Assembly: GCF_028554725.1 (NCBI RefSeq) | Contig: NC_071669.1 | Coordinates: forward strand, 48,873,501 to 48,937,500 | Length of the DNA: 64,000 bases | Origin: Zeugodacus cucurbitae | Taxonomy: Eukaryota > Arthropoda > Insecta > Diptera > Tephritidae | Direction: 5' to 3' | Position numbers and translations under genes: made by a program | In this document: piece after piece, positions 1-13,892 of the stretch | Position numbering within the stretch: the first letter of the stretch is position 1 | Layout: every line of letters begins with the position of its first letter | The notes under the pieces: generated by a model | Told to the model about the DNA's origin: nothing | What the model saw: only the letters and a program-made list of their open reading frames with translations | The model's database searches: none

Positions 1-1769
1 TTAACTGAATGTCATAAATTTGGATGCAACATAAGGGGGAGTGGTTGGTGAAACGGGTGAGTTGGGGGGAGACGGGGAACTGTTCTTCTCATAATTTGAT
101 ACATATGTGTATGTGTGCGCCTCATTTAAAATATGCAAATTTAATTTAAAAGATTGACTTGGAAGGGGCAGTGCCAGAACGTGCCATTTTTCCTTCAGCC
201 ATGCAACTCGATCGGTCGGTGGCTCAGCATTCCTTCGAGGCTCAAGCGCAGACTTCCGCCAACAACTCAGCATTGTTATTGTTGAGTGTTTAGTTAAACA
301 GGCAACCGTTGTTTAGTTTTTGGCAGCGACGGCGCTTTACATAACAAGTCAACCACCCCAGACCCACTTCGCTCTAGCCGTCACTACCCACCTCCCTACC
401 TTGACAGCAGTCGAAATTGCTCGTTTATTTGGAATGTTGTCGCGGTCCTTGCTCAAGCGCCCACCCAACAACTATAGATTTTCCAACAACACAACAATAA
501 TGCTGCTGACGTTTTTGCCGACACTCAGTCTGTACGAGAGGCTTCTTTGGTATTTGCATCCGAAATTGGAAATATGTTGTTGCTACAGATATATGTAGTT
601 GTGGGATTGATGTTGTTGTTGTGATGAGTTTAAGTTTGCTTGCTGTTGTCGAGTGTGGGGTTGTTGGCGTTGAAATTGTGGATTTATATTGTTATACATA
701 TTTTGTCATACTCGTAATTGTTATTGTTGTTGAATTTGCTTTTCTACAGACTCGTGGACTGCTGCTGACAAGTTTTAAGTGGCCAATCTAATATTTGACA
801 ATAAGTTTAGCAATCATTGAGAGTTTCTGTGTTTTAACGACATTGCCAGAAATTGATTTCATTTTCATTTCCCTAGAAGTGATGATTCTTTGCGGCTTGA
901 GTGGTTGGACTTAACGAGAGCTAATTGTCAACTATTGAGACTTCTGGTTTGAGACAATTCGGTTAGATAATTGATTACAGTATTAGCAGATGATGGTACC
1001 GTATATTGGGTCTTTTGGCTTGCAATAAGCATATCCAATAGGCACTGTTTGTTCGTCACTCTTGGCAAGTGATGATTAGATTTGATATTAATGACTCTCC
1101 AGTGGTAAGTGAAGTCAAGGAAACTGTAAATTAAAATTTTATTTAAACCCTGCTCTTACAGGGAATGTTCAGAATGTGACTGCTCGTTGGAAATTCAGGA
1201 TTTATATTATCATTTAATTTAATAACAAAAATATCTACGTATTTTCATATATTTAAACATAAAAGTAGTTTTCGGGATTTTTTCTCTGTAGTCCCGAAAT
1301 TTCGGAATTGATGATTTTTTCATTACATTTAGTTTCGATTGCCCCCCTAACCTTCAAAATTTGATTTCTCTATTTACGATTCTAAAAGTTAAAAATTTAA
1401 AAGAAAATGTTTACATACTATCGTTAATTACCCGTATACACATTCCCCGAAATAGATTAGATACATTTCATAATTAAGTTGCAAATATCTCATTAAAATA
1501 GTTTCTCAGAAGCCTCTTCACGGTTCACTTATAATATGTAATATCTTAATTAAAGCAGATATTTTCGAATTAACGCCACTGAAATGAATGAAATTTCAAA
1601 ATATCTTCATCGCACCAATTTTCGTTTTCGTCATGGCCCTCAATTTGTTACGACGAAACTACAACAACACACTAGGAGGATACTAGTAATATGCGTCATT
1701 GCGTTTGCCAGAGTTTAATTAAGTAATCGAGTACGAGTATCGTGATTGATTCGTACAACAAAATAATAA
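1..1769. other. Presumed dally intron, no gene seen
   Basis: AT-rich non-coding sequence. Open frames near 1-273 (minus) and 320-598 (plus) have no recognisable domain and begin without a convincing start, so I do not call them. The dally coding exon lies more than 20 kb away on the minus strand and its next exon is not in the window, so this stretch is most simply read as the same intron. Confidence 0.5.
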
Positions 1770-2202
1770 CACTGTCCAACAGCATTTTTGGAACAGAATA
1801 GCGACCCTATAATTCTGAAAGGGTATGTTGAGTAGATCATTTTTGTAGAACAAACTTATGGTCCAGCACGTCTCAGTTTTTTTTTTACAGTGGGTCAAAG
1901 TTTTCATTTTTTGGTCGAAGGGAGCATTATACTGTATGAAAAAATGTTGTAAGTTAATGTCTTAGAGAATTCTTATGGCCAGAGTTGTATGGTGGAATTG
2001 TATGAGGATTATTTTTGTGGCAGATCTTAGCCCTCTAACCGGTTTCTTTATGGGCCAATTTGACCTTTTGTTCGAGAGAATCAAAAAATATCCTTTAAAA
2101 AAGGACATTTAAGGATTAAAATATTCTACGAAAATGTTTGTCGGAAAATTTCAGTGGGGGTCACCAAAGACACCATTGTTGTAAATAAAGCTCTTTACGA
2201 TT
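1770..2202 (+). repeat. Left terminal inverted repeat
   Basis: This arm of about 433 bp runs from the CACTG terminus to the shared inner edge AGCTCTTTACGATT. It matches the reverse complement of 3599-4041 along its whole length, with scattered substitutions and a few single-base indels. Confidence 0.88.
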
Positions 2203-2302
2203 GATAAAAAAAATTATAATTTTGTTTTAATAGTAGTTTATTATATGTACATATTTATTTTTTTGCTTCAGCAGTAGTAGGACAATGGATTCAAGATTAA
2301 AC

Positions 2303-3386
2303 TTAATATGCTTTCCTGTATTTAGCTTGACGTGAATGTTCCGAGGTGTCAAGGTTTCTGTACAAGCCCTATACGTATTCAGCAAGCATTACAGTTTGGG
2401 ATTTCCCTTTGAATCTTTCTTCCAATACCTTTATATCCTGATTTCACCGTGTTTATCTGATACCGCTCCAAGGTTTTCTTTTAAAAAATTGAGATGAGAG
2501 TGCAGAAAATGCAGCTTTAGTGACATCTTAACGCCAATATTGTTTAAACCGATTAGCATGCTTTCAATATTTTCTGCATAGTTTTGTGCTTTTGAGTTTC
2601 CAAGGAATTCATATATAACCAGCTGCATAAAGTCAAATGCTGTCTTTTGCATTTCCGACAGATGACCATAAAATTCTTTATCTTGTAATATTTTCTTATA
2701 TCGGGTCCAACGAGCATTCCTAGAAAAGGTAGTTTACATTAAATGAAATAATTATTATTTCTTAAAATCGTATTTTACCTTCTTTTAATTTTGCTGCAGA
2801 TAATCTGGGGAAAATTGTTTGCATGCGTTTGAAAGCATATCCTTGTGAATTTAAGTTTTTAATAAAATTTTTCACTACGCCCAACTTAATATGCAGCGGT
2901 GGAAGTATGACCTTTTCTTTTGGGACAAGAGATTCATGGATTACATTTAAGTCACCAATAATATTTTCTTTACGTTCTTCGAAATATTTAATATGATAAA
3001 GGCTGCTGGTAGCACGTGAATCCCATTTACAAAGAAAGCACATATATTTTATATGTATGTGTAGGCGGTTGAGGCACCGGAACACCTTCACAGCGCACTT
3101 CTGGTAAAATGACATTATTTGTTGCTTCGTATGTCATTATCGCGTAGTGCCTTTGGCTTCTACCAAATTTGTAATTTACGCAGAAATAGCATGTATCTGA
3201 TTTGTGATTTTCAGGTTCAATCCATATAATAGGCGCAGAAAAAGGCAGCGCCTTAGTACCGCCTTTGTAGAAAAGAAGATATGGTTCTTCAATTGTAAGG
3301 AATATCGTTCTTCTGCTTTGAAGGTGCGTAAAATGTCCACAAATAAAACAAAACCAATCTCTTAATTTGCAAACAGTATCCGCCAT
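2303..3386 (-). pseudogene. Decayed transposase-like gene inside the long-TIR element
   Basis: The reading starts at an ATG at 3386 (MADTVCKLRDWFCFICGHF, with CxxC-type cysteines). It continues through an ALPFSAPIIW motif to VPVPQPP. The frame then changes near 3045-3080, and a second segment carries CFLCKWDSRA, LPPLHIKLGVVKNF and FPRLSAAKLKEG. A 59-bp intron (2778-2720, GT...AG) splits a glycine codon. The next exon reads VGPDIRKILQ, then FLGNSKAQNY, then HFLHSHLNFLKENLGAVSD. A frameshift near 2435 and an in-frame TAG at 2371-2369 follow, and the last codons reach a TAA at 2305-2303. I recall these motifs from a repetitive family found in many arthropods and other invertebrates. Its members are longer between the first and second segments, so an internal deletion is likely here. 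The biochemical role as a transposase is inferred from its place between the inverted repeats. Confidence 0.75.
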
Positions 3387-3434
3387 GCTTATTTAAGCTT
3401 TAATAGTTCTTTTTTTATATTAATTTTAATAAAA

Positions 3435-3498
3435 ATCACACCCGATATGTACGGCTTAGTAAGTCAATTATGCTTAATTTTATCACACCCGATTTGTA
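3435..3498. promoter_or_regulatory. Paired 17-bp direct repeats upstream of the transposase-like gene
   Basis: ATCACACCCGATATGTA (3435-3451) and ATCACACCCGATTTGTA (3482-3498) are 17-bp copies differing at one base, with starts 47 bp apart. They lie between the start of the minus-strand gene and the inner edge of the right arm. They could be subterminal transposase binding sites or promoter elements. Nothing else supports either use. Confidence 0.4.
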
Positions 3499-3598
3499 AG
3501 TCACAGCTGTCTAGACGCGAGAACTCAGTGTATGGCCCGGCCGAACTTGACGACGTTTTCACCTATTTTGTATATGTTAGCGTGTAATTTTGCCAATT

Positions 3599-4041
3599 AA
3601 TCGTAAAGAGCTTTATTTACAACAATGGTGTCTTTAGTGACCCCCACTGAAATTTTCCGCCAAAAATTTTCGTAGAATATTTTAATCCTTAAATGTCCTT
3701 TTTTAAAGGATATTTTTTGATTTTCTCGAAAAAAAGGTCAAATTGACCCATAAAGAAACCAGTTAGAGGATTAAGATCTTCCACAAAAATAATCCTGATA
3801 CAATTCCACAATACAACTTTGACCATAAAAATTCTCTCAGACATTAACTTACAACATTTTTTTCATATAGTATAATGCTCCCTTCGACCAAAAAATGAAA
3901 ACTTTGACCCACTGTAAAAAAAAACTCAGACGTGCTGGACCATAAGTTTGTTCTACAAAAATGATCTACTCAACATACCCTTTCAGAATTATAGGGTCGC
4001 TATTCTGTTCCATTCAAAAAGTCTTCATTTGTTGGACAGTG
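3599..4041 (-). repeat. Right terminal inverted repeat
   Basis: This arm of about 443 bp mirrors 1770-2202. It carries roughly ten extra bases just inside the terminal 12 bp (around 4013-4029), which explains the length difference. A TAA trinucleotide follows directly, pairing with the TAA before the left arm. Confidence 0.88.
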
Positions 4042-7000
4042 TAATTTGTTCAGATCTGTGGAGATAATGAATCAAAAGACCCTGTCGCCACTCATTCATA
4101 ACTATGCTTCCATGGTGTGAAATCTTAATTTGCGTCGCCCTACAGACAGAGCGAGGGGTTTGTGTAGGACGGCAAAAATCAATTGCGTGGACATTGTTTT
4201 TGTTTTTGTAGCTCGTTCTTTTAATTATAAACTGCTTCAGAATATAACTATGAATAAGAATGTATATATATGTACATATATGTCTATGTAAATTTAGTAA
4301 TTTGTTTGTCTGCTTACAATTTGTCCAAATATTTACTGAATATATTAGTGTTGTTGTTATTGCCTGTGCGCATTGCACTTTGTGATTGAGCGATTTCATT
4401 TGATTTTATTCGCCCATTAAGTGTAATTGACTTTGCTGTTGTTTCAAAAAATTTCGCTGAATAGTAAAACTGTCTGATGGGTAAACGAAGCGGGGGTACT
4501 TTGGCACGGCGGAATTTGAGTAGCGCTGCAGCTGTTTTGTAAATATTTAATTATTTGCTTGGGATTTGCGAAATTTTATAAACAAATGAACATATAAGAT
4601 CATATGAAGTAATGGATTGTCTGTAAGCTTATGTAGTATATATGTATGTACATAACTATCAAGTTGAATAAACTAAATTCTTCAGTTAAACCTCTACGGG
4701 TTAATCTTTTCGAGAGATTTGGCAAAATCTTACTAATAAATCATTTTCATTCGTAAAACGTTGAAAAAAGTCGCCAGGCACTGTGGAAAAATTTTCTAGT
4801 CGGCGAGAGTTCAACAGGGTCTCAGTGTCTTTTTTAATTTTTGTGACCTTTGAACTAAGAAAAAAAGGTTAAAGGTTGTTAAAAGGTACTACTTCCTTTA
4901 TCTATTTTTTCATTTGAAAACATGTACAATTATGTAAGATTGTATATCCCGAATCCAAAAAAGCTCCCAAAGCCGACTATGAAAGCATTACGAGTTTCTA
5001 GAGAAAAAGCTCAAAACATATTTGCATGACATCGCACCTTTTTCTTAAAAAAATTGTGTCTCTATCTAATTTAACATTAAAAGCAAGCAATTTGGGGTAA
5101 TACGCAAGTCCAAATTAAAGCACATACAATTAATTTCCGAAAAGCTTTGTGTTGAATATTGATGGAATCACGTAGAAATAACAACAGAAACTAATTTCGT
5201 CCACTTGAAGATCATTGTCAACGGTGCTTTGTGCAAGTGCCAAATAAGCACATAAGCTACTATTTGTTGTTATTTTGCTTTTTGTTGGCTATACATTATC
5301 TAATAGTCGCGCCTTAACGCCTGCAATTAGCTGAACGATATTTCAACACATCCACACATACCCAGCAGAATTCCTCAATGATTTTCATTGAAAGGGCTAC
5401 ATTATCACACGCCACAGATCGACCAAATAGTTGTCAAAAAAAGTAAACAACAACAAAAGTACACAAAGTTCTTTTTGTTATGAGGTGAGCTAGTCTCCAC
5501 AGCGGCTGCTCTTCTGCGGTACCTCATCTCTGCACTTAATCATAGCCGACAAATATCTTTGTTTTAACTGTATGTGTGTGTGTGTCAATGTTTGTTTTTT
5601 ACAATATTAAATACAAATTTCTAGCGGAAATACATGATTCATGGACTCATTTATAACAAATGGCACCTCGAACCTGTTCAATATCGGGCTACAATTTTTT
5701 TGTTTTCCATTTTTTACACACTTTCATGGCTGAATGCGTGTATTTTTCGTGTAAATATGTGTGTCTAGATATGAAGAAGTACCTTGACGCATTAGCAGTC
5801 ATCGCTCTTAAGCGCTACATTTCGGTTGAAAACTTCCATCATGTCCAAGAAAATAGAAAATGAGCAACAAATTCACTGATCGACAGGTATACATATATAC
5901 ACATACGCTTACATACGCTTAAATATGTATGTATTTATCTATTTGTAGGTGATTTAGTTTTCATCAGAAATGAAGAATGAAAAGTCACAGAACAAGACGC
6001 TGACAATGATGATTACTAGCTGTATGTATAGTACATACATACTATGTGTATATCCAGATATGCGATCGAGTTGGAAAATATGAGTGCAGAGTGTAATGTA
6101 CACATACAACTACACTCATAAGACCCTCGGGTCCGTCATAGAGGTTTGTAACAAGCTAAACGGTAAATTCAAAAAGAATTGACTACCAAAGCAATCAAAC
6201 AGCGAAAAATTAACAACTACAACAAAATATCACAAGAAATCCAAAAGCAGGCGCTTCACAGCGGCAACAACCTTCGAAGGTTATCAATGATGCTCAGGAA
6301 GACCCATACACACATACCTACAATTGGCGATATGTGGCAAGTTGTTGTTGTACCGAAGTAATTTTACAATTTGAAGGTAAAAGTGGAAATGCATCTTCAA
6401 GCCAACGCCAGTACATTGCACTCTGATACACAGAAAACTACTCGGCGGCTTTGTTAGAGCGTTTTCTTGTTGAACGTAGAAAATACCGATTTCTTGTAAC
6501 AAAACCCCGAAAAGAAAACAACAAAGGCAAACAGTCAATTCATTTAAGTGTGGAAAATGTACAAAATCATCACCATTGAACGCAGCCAAAGCCAACATCA
6601 AGTAAGTATGAGCGCACTAATGACGTGTCTGCCGAAGAACAGCCACCAGCGTAGGGGTGGGTTGCATAGTGGGTTGTGTGTATACAAATTGGTTGTAAAA
6701 GTGGATAGTTAGCAATGGCACTAAATTGGCAAAACCAAAAATTTGATAAATATTAGTGAACTGTCATACCCATTAAATTGGTTGACATCAATTAAAAAAT
6801 TCGCCAGAAAGTTTTAATTTTTTTGGTAATCACAATTCTTTTCATTGAAACTTATAATAAATATATTTTATTCTTGCCTCAAAAATTAAAAAAAAATATA
6901 TATATAAATAGAAAATAGTTTTCTAACACGATTATAGGTATAGATTCGATAGTATTTATTTTAATTTATTTTTTAATATATCGAAAATAATTATTATATT

Positions 7001-10000
7001 GCATAATATTTTTTATGTAAAATTTTGGCTACACCATCATACAGTGATTTATCTGAACGATCTACTATGTATATGACTTTTCTATATATTTACTTTAAAA
7101 AATGTGATTCCATTCACCTCGATTCACTGTGCAACGGCCAAACAACCTGCGGCATTTCTGACGGCAACATTTTATTTATTTCAGCTCATATATTTTTGCT
7201 GCTGTTGTTTACTAATGCACAAAGAATGCATATCTCGTATTTGACTTTTTCGGCTGGAAGTACACAAGTATAAACATGCACACGGTCATATAGTATGAGC
7301 AGACAATCACACGAAATATTCTATTGTTGTTACCGTCGTTGTTGCCGTCATTGTTGCTGTGCTACCTTTATCTTTTGCTTGGTCATCCTGCTGTGGTCAT
7401 TGGTGTTTTTGTTGTTGCTTCAACATTCAGTAAATACAGCGATGTATGTATACTTATATAAGCACTGTAATATGCCCGCAAACATTTTCACTAAATAGAT
7501 TCTTTCACATTTCACACGATTATTATGGCATCGCCGCACTTTAGTTACTTTACACCTACAAATACACGCTCACAAGCAAGTAGCCCGGAGCAGCAAAGTA
7601 CACTGACTCACGAGTGTACCTGTCAAAGATGTGACGCACACTCATACTAGTTTACAGCGATGCATTCAGGCAGCTCGTTTACCTCAGTTTCAAATTATCT
7701 GTCTATCGGTATGTTGCTTATAGTTGCATTGATTAGTGCGTTTCAACTATGATTATCCATTGGTGTTTAGCCTTTGCCGATTTTAAGCCACTAGAGGGTG
7801 TGAGAAAATCATTGAAGCCTAGACAGCTTAAGCATTTGTTGTTGTTGTTGAGGAAATGCGATTAAGACTTTTATTGAATGGAAAAATCACTTTGCCAGGA
7901 AATTAATTCTGTGCTTGAGTGTGTGAGGGTGTCTGGATATTAGTCCATTGTTTAAACTAATGATGAGAATAAATACTCGTTTACCTACAAATACTTTAAA
8001 GGGATATTATAAGCAATATTTCCACCATCATGAGGCTGAGGCTTAAGTATTCATCACCTTTTTATGAAATAGAAAAAAAATTATTATGGTTTTATGAGAA
8101 CTCTATTTAGATCCAAAACATCTTTACAAGACTGTATTTACTCGATTTTATTGCTTTTTCGTTCTCTTCTTCCCAGATTCTCTAACAGGTTTTACTCAAT
8201 TTTTTACTCTCTTCAGGGTGTCTAAGCACTTTTTCCGAAATTTCGAAGAGTCTTTAGCTTCTTCTAACATTCTATTATGAAATTATTATAATTTTTTTTA
8301 CTAATTTCTTCTTAATATATCTTCAAAACAGCAATAAACACATTTCTTAAGCTTCCACTACCACTCACTTTCATTATTACTATGTTGTCGTTCTATTTCT
8401 GTTAGAATTCCGTAAATTTAGTTCTAAAAGTTTGAAAAAAGTGTACTCTCCACAATTTTGTTATTTTATTGTCTTTCAAAAAATAGTTTTGTTTACCAGC
8501 TGTTTAAGTTGTTATTGTTTTTGTTTACACAAATTTGAAAGAACTTTCTAAAGCGTATAAAATTTCAGTTGAAAGTTGGTGGGTGGTAGAGTGCTGAGAT
8601 TATAGCCATGAAGGAGTGTTTGAGGTAAATATGAATTTTAGGAAACTTAGTGAGTAGTCAAGCAAGTGACTACACTAGGAGACGATTATATTGATTACTC
8701 AGTTTCGTATTTGAGAGCTTTTTCAAAGGATTTTTACAAATTGAGTACTTTAAAGTAGTACTTATAAGTAGTTTCGTACTCACTATAGACCTAATTTAAA
8801 AGTTCTAAAATTCATAAGACAAAATGGGTATACATATATTGCAAACCAAAATGAAGAATTCATAAGTCGCTTAAAACGACCATATTTCTAAGAGGCTAGG
8901 ATTTGTGAAAGCGAGTAAACAGAATTTAACGTTATAATCTTATAATTACCTTTCATATTATTAATGCGTTCCTTTTACTAAATAAATAAATATATACGCA
9001 TTACCATTCCTTCTCAAAACTATTGACTCCGAATTTCCGCCCAAAGATCATAAAGTCTAGCTCTCCCCAAATTTGTTTATACTATACTTGCTACATACTA
9101 AGTAAATAGTATGTGTGTGTAAATATAATAGTTGGTACTTTAGGTTTATCTACGGCAATAAACAGATCATTTAATGTATAAACATCCAGAAATGTTTGGA
9201 ATATTAACGGAAAATGCATATTCATGTGTCATTCAACAGTCGCCACACCACCGAAATGCTCTAGATTCACTCGATGCCGCCGAGAAGGAGGTCTGTCGTT
9301 GCACTGCTCGTCGCCTTTTTTATCGCTTTGCCATTGCGCTGCACCTGAGCCTTAACTCATTTCATGCGCATTTCGATGTTTATATAACAATTTAACGCTC
9401 TTCAGTGCAACATATTTGAGTTTGTTGTTGTTTTTTACTTTATGTATACAAATTCTGTAACATTTCTGACTCCCTCATCGCAATATGGCAGATGTGTGTT
9501 ATTTGAATATGAAGCCAAATATTGGACCAAATGTGCTTGTTGTCTTAGATATGAGTGTGCGTTGATAGGAGTTTTATGAAATACGAGGCAAACGTCTGCA
9601 GTGCTCCGCAGAGTGCAGAAAAATAAATAAATTCATGAATAAACGAATAATGAAAATGTTATTCTAAAAGCCATGCCCAATATGCGTATTAGTGTTAGTT
9701 GCAAGTGCATTTATTTACATACATACATACATATGGACTCACGTGTATTTATGCATTTGTCTTCGCATGCCGGCAATTTGTTGCGCTTTAGTGGCATTTT
9801 CTTTATTTACAAGTTTGACGAGGAGACACACAAACTCACCTATACACGACTTGGCTTCTTCTAGCGACCTCTTGTCAGTGCGCTAATACTTTTATACCGC
9901 TTGGGAACATAAACAAATATTTATTGTATAAACGCTGTGCAAATATATAGTCGTTTACATATAGACATGGAGAAACGAAAAAGAACTGAAGAAATGCAAT

Positions 10001-13000
10001 AAAACTAGAATACTTGGAGAGTCTCTAAGAGCTGCCGCATAGCTGGCTGACAGCTCCAGCTTCGTAGAGTTAATTTGTATGTATATGTATATACAATAGG
10101 TATGTATGTACCTTCACCTGTCTTGGCAAAAGGAATTTATTCATCTACTCATTTATTTACTCACATGTTTACCATGGCATTTACATATCTACAGAGTTAT
10201 GGCATGTAGATAAGAGCGCCTTAGACCCTTCCCTATACATATAATATGTACATATATTATTTTCATATGTGCCTATGACAGGCTCTTCTTTAGACAGCAG
10301 GTGCTATGGCGGTGAATGGAAACTACCGTGGTCACAGGAATATTACTGCCGATATTATTATTTATTATTTTTCACTAAATTAATATACTTTTAATGAATC
10401 TGGAATATATTTAACCTGAATATGTGACATTGTTATCGATAAATTTGCGTAAATTGGTAATCTACTACTCGATTAATTTTCGGTTCTTGTTGACGATATT
10501 CAGTAATTTCTATTGATGAGTAATAATTTCCAGTAGAGTATATTCATATAAATATATCTGTTATTAAATACTTTGAAGACGCTAACGGGTATTGAAAGAT
10601 ACTATTGTTAATTTATTAGTCGGCCAAAAAATATGTATCGATTATGAGTATCTTTAATATACTAGGAACAATTTTCGATAACAACATTAACCACTTTCCC
10701 ATGAGCAATGAAGACTGTTACTGTTGCGCAACTCTTTCAAGAAGTTCATTTTGCCAGAAGCTAGAATATCACGCCCACCAATTGATTATTTGATTTGCCC
10801 ACCGGCTGATATCTCTTAAAGTTTGAGCATACTTAAGCACTTTAACATTTTAAGCTCAAAACGTGCATATAACTTACTTTGTTGTTGGCTTCTGGCCCCA
10901 CAACTACTAAAATGTTATTATGATAACAACTGTTGCTTTGAGCGCTGATATAAAACAATGCAAGTAAAGCAAATTAAATACAAATATACATTCGTGACCA
11001 CTTACACACCTGCACAACCGAAACCACCGTCACCTCGGCTGCTTTTTGCCGCAAACACTTTTTGATATATCGAAATCGTATGCGAACTCACGAGATATTA
11101 AACATACACTAGTAGATATGTATATGGACTTGCGATAAGATTGCGATAAGGTTGTGGACTGGCGGTTTTGTATTTGCCTAAATATTAATTTGATATTGAA
11201 TTCTTGTGGTTTTATTTAGTTGTGGACTTTGTTCTTTGTTTTGGGTCTTTATTAAATCACCAAGTAAGGCTATGAAGTGCGAATTCTATAACGGTGCATA
11301 TATTACTTTGATAAAAAATATTCATAGGAAACGAATTCAGGAAGGCCTCATAAAATAGTTTATTAAACAATTTCCACAGAGCATACAAAAATAATTGGAT
11401 AAAACAGAATTATTGGGAAAATTTGGCTATATTCTTATATGTATAGGAGTACACGATATATGCACATACAAGATTGGAACTACGTAGAATGTAACTTTAT
11501 ATCTTCGAAGAATATTTCTAAAAACTTAAGTTGCATTTTCGAAAATTTTGATGTTAATTGCACAACTTTCTGTAATCTTATAAAAACTTTTAGGAAGCTT
11601 CTTGCTTTTTAAAGCTTTACAGACATTTAAAAAAAATTAAATCTGTTAGTTGTGAATCATTTTCTTGAAAACTTTTTTTATTTAACAGCAGCTCGATGGA
11701 ATTGTTTTTAAAGGTCTCTGAAAATGTTAATGATCGTCATTTCTAAATGTACAATTCATAGAAGCACTGTATTTTTTTAACAACAAAATACAATTCTTTC
11801 AGTAAAAGTTTTTCCAAAAATAACAAAAACTAAGTACAGTATTCTTTTCCTTCATCAGATTTGGATAAGATAGAGTTTGTACAACTTTATGTTTCATAAC
11901 TTTTATCAATTATACACATTAATAGCTTTATTAATTGATTTCACAGAAATTTTTCATGCAAATCTCATATTTTCGTTCACAGACACTTAGCTTTGACCTC
12001 TTTCGATGGTACTTCTATACATTTATATAATTTTTCGTTCAAGCGTTACATTTTATTTGGAAATTGATCTGTTTTTGTTCGTTAAGGTCTTCCTCTTTAT
12101 TGTCGACCATCTGGTTCGTTGCGTTAACTGCTCATTTTATTTTATTAAGTTCAGATACGGATACAGATACATATACCATACAAAAATATATACCCATGTA
12201 TAACTTAATTATAGACTATTTATCTGTTTATTTGCATTTTCACATATTTGTATGTGTATATATGCCTTGATTATACAACATTTGGGATGCTGCCGCCTCT
12301 GTTACTTCCATCTACCAAAAACTGATGTCATCACTTTGTCCAATCCTTTGTTCATTCGAAGCTGTTTTCATTCTTACGCATACTTAATATATTCTCGCAT
12401 ACTTTGTCATTTGTAATTTATTTTCTTTGGCTTTGTCTTTCCATCTGCTCCATTCATTTCAATTAAAATAATTACAATTTTCATACATTAACAATTTAAT
12501 TAGCATTATTTTCTCAGTTGCGTTTGTGTTGGTGGTGGCGGCCGAGCAAAGGAAGTACAAGCAGTCATTCACACGCAGTGCGACATGCCTAGGTGATGTG
12601 CATACCTACATATAGATATACATATATATTTGCTGATGAAGATAAGTTCAAGTCAGCGTTTGTGAATAATATCTGTGTTTGCTTACATGCCGGAGAACAG
12701 CACGGTACATACAAATCAACACACATCGGTATATACATACATATATACATATATGTATTATATAAATGTGATATATTTTGTTCAGTTCCGAAAGCTCTTA
12801 CTGTAAAAACAGTATCAATATATCTAGAACGTAGAATATGTTAATTATATTGGCTAATTTTCTGTCTTCAATTACACCAATATTTACTTAAAAGTACCAT
12901 TAATATGGTCACAAGGTCATTAAGCCTTGCCAGATCCAGTTCAGAAAGTAATTTAGTTGTACTATGTAAGCGAGAGATTATTTTGTATAAATATCTAGAC

Positions 13001-13876
13001 TTATAATTTTGAAGATTTCTGCAAAAAAGATAGTAACCTTATAATCCCTTTAAGCGGATGTTTGAAGCTTTTGCTACAATTCCAGCTGTACTTTTTACCA
13101 ATCTCAAGGTCGTCATAAAATCATGGTACATCGGTACCAACACAGAATCATACTCGTAACGAAAATTACTTCAATTCATTAGCATTCTCCCCAAAAATAC
13201 AATAACAACTGTTAGATTTTGTAGACATTAGGATCATGAGTTCGATGATTACCTTGCACCAAGTAAACAAACGAAGTAATAATGACAATTGTTATTCTAA
13301 CTGTCAGTGTTTTCCTTTCGTTTTTGTATTCTACTACTACTTACTTCTTTTTGTATTCTTCGGCAAGTAGTGCCGAGAGACTTTCATAGAACTTAACTAT
13401 ATTAAACAATAACAATAACAAGAATAAAACTTAAATGTTCTGCTTAAGAGACAAATAATAACATTCCTTTACTTAGGAAAGGAAACAACAACAAACGAAA
13501 ACAAAATGCTTTCAACTAACGGAAAAGCAAACACATTCCAACATATCCCTAAACACATACTCAAACAAGATTAAAAGCACTCAGCCGTCGAGGCAGTCGC
13601 ATTTGTACTCCATACTTGGAAAAGACTTAGCCAAAATACAGCCTGTGGAAGTAGTGTCGGAAGAAGAAGCAGCAACAGAGCAAACCGTTCTGTACACTTG
13701 TCAACACTATAAAATTAAGTATTGCCTGGGAAGCTGGGAAGCATTACTCGAGTTGTTGTTTTTGTGAATGCCTCGGAACCGAATTTGTACTTATGCATTG
13801 GACTTACAGTTATGCTTGTGTTTGGTAATGTGTGGCATAAGCAGCTTAAGTTGAAAAGTTGTTGGCTGTGTTTAAC
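4042..13876. other. Presumed dally intron, no gene seen
   Basis: Nearly 10 kb of AT-rich sequence without a convincing exon. It holds small simple-sequence tracts: (TG)7 at about 5573-5586, a perfect 10-bp tandem pair ACATACGCTT at 5901-5920, (TTG)n near 7835-7853 and (CATA)n near 9717-9733. Short open frames such as 7025-7273, 9174-9395 and 12006-12270 show no domain, splice context or start signal that would support a gene. Confidence 0.5.
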
Positions 13877-13878
13877 TA

Positions 13879-13892
13879 ACGGGTGATTTTTT
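13879..13892 (+). repeat. Left terminal inverted repeat of the rosa-like element
   Basis: ACGGGTGATTTTTT follows the TA target site and pairs with the right end, with one mismatch at the second base. Confidence 0.85.

Larger units (their letters stand above)
1770..4041 (-). mobile_element. DNA transposon with about 435-bp inverted repeats and CACTG ends
   Basis: The left end begins CACTGTCCAACA and the right end finishes with its exact reverse complement, TGTTGGACAGTG. The two arms (1770-2202 and 3599-4041) can be aligned almost throughout and by eye are more than 90% identical. The main difference is a short block just inside the ends. TAA stands directly outside both ends, consistent with a 3-bp target-site duplication. 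Between the arms is one decayed gene on the minus strand. CAC...GTG ends with a short duplication suit the CACTA/Mirage/Chapaev (CMC) group, but I could not confirm the superfamily. The copy is no longer autonomous, because its transposase gene is interrupted. It lies in the presumed dally intron, with its gene on the same strand as dally. Confidence 0.85.
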
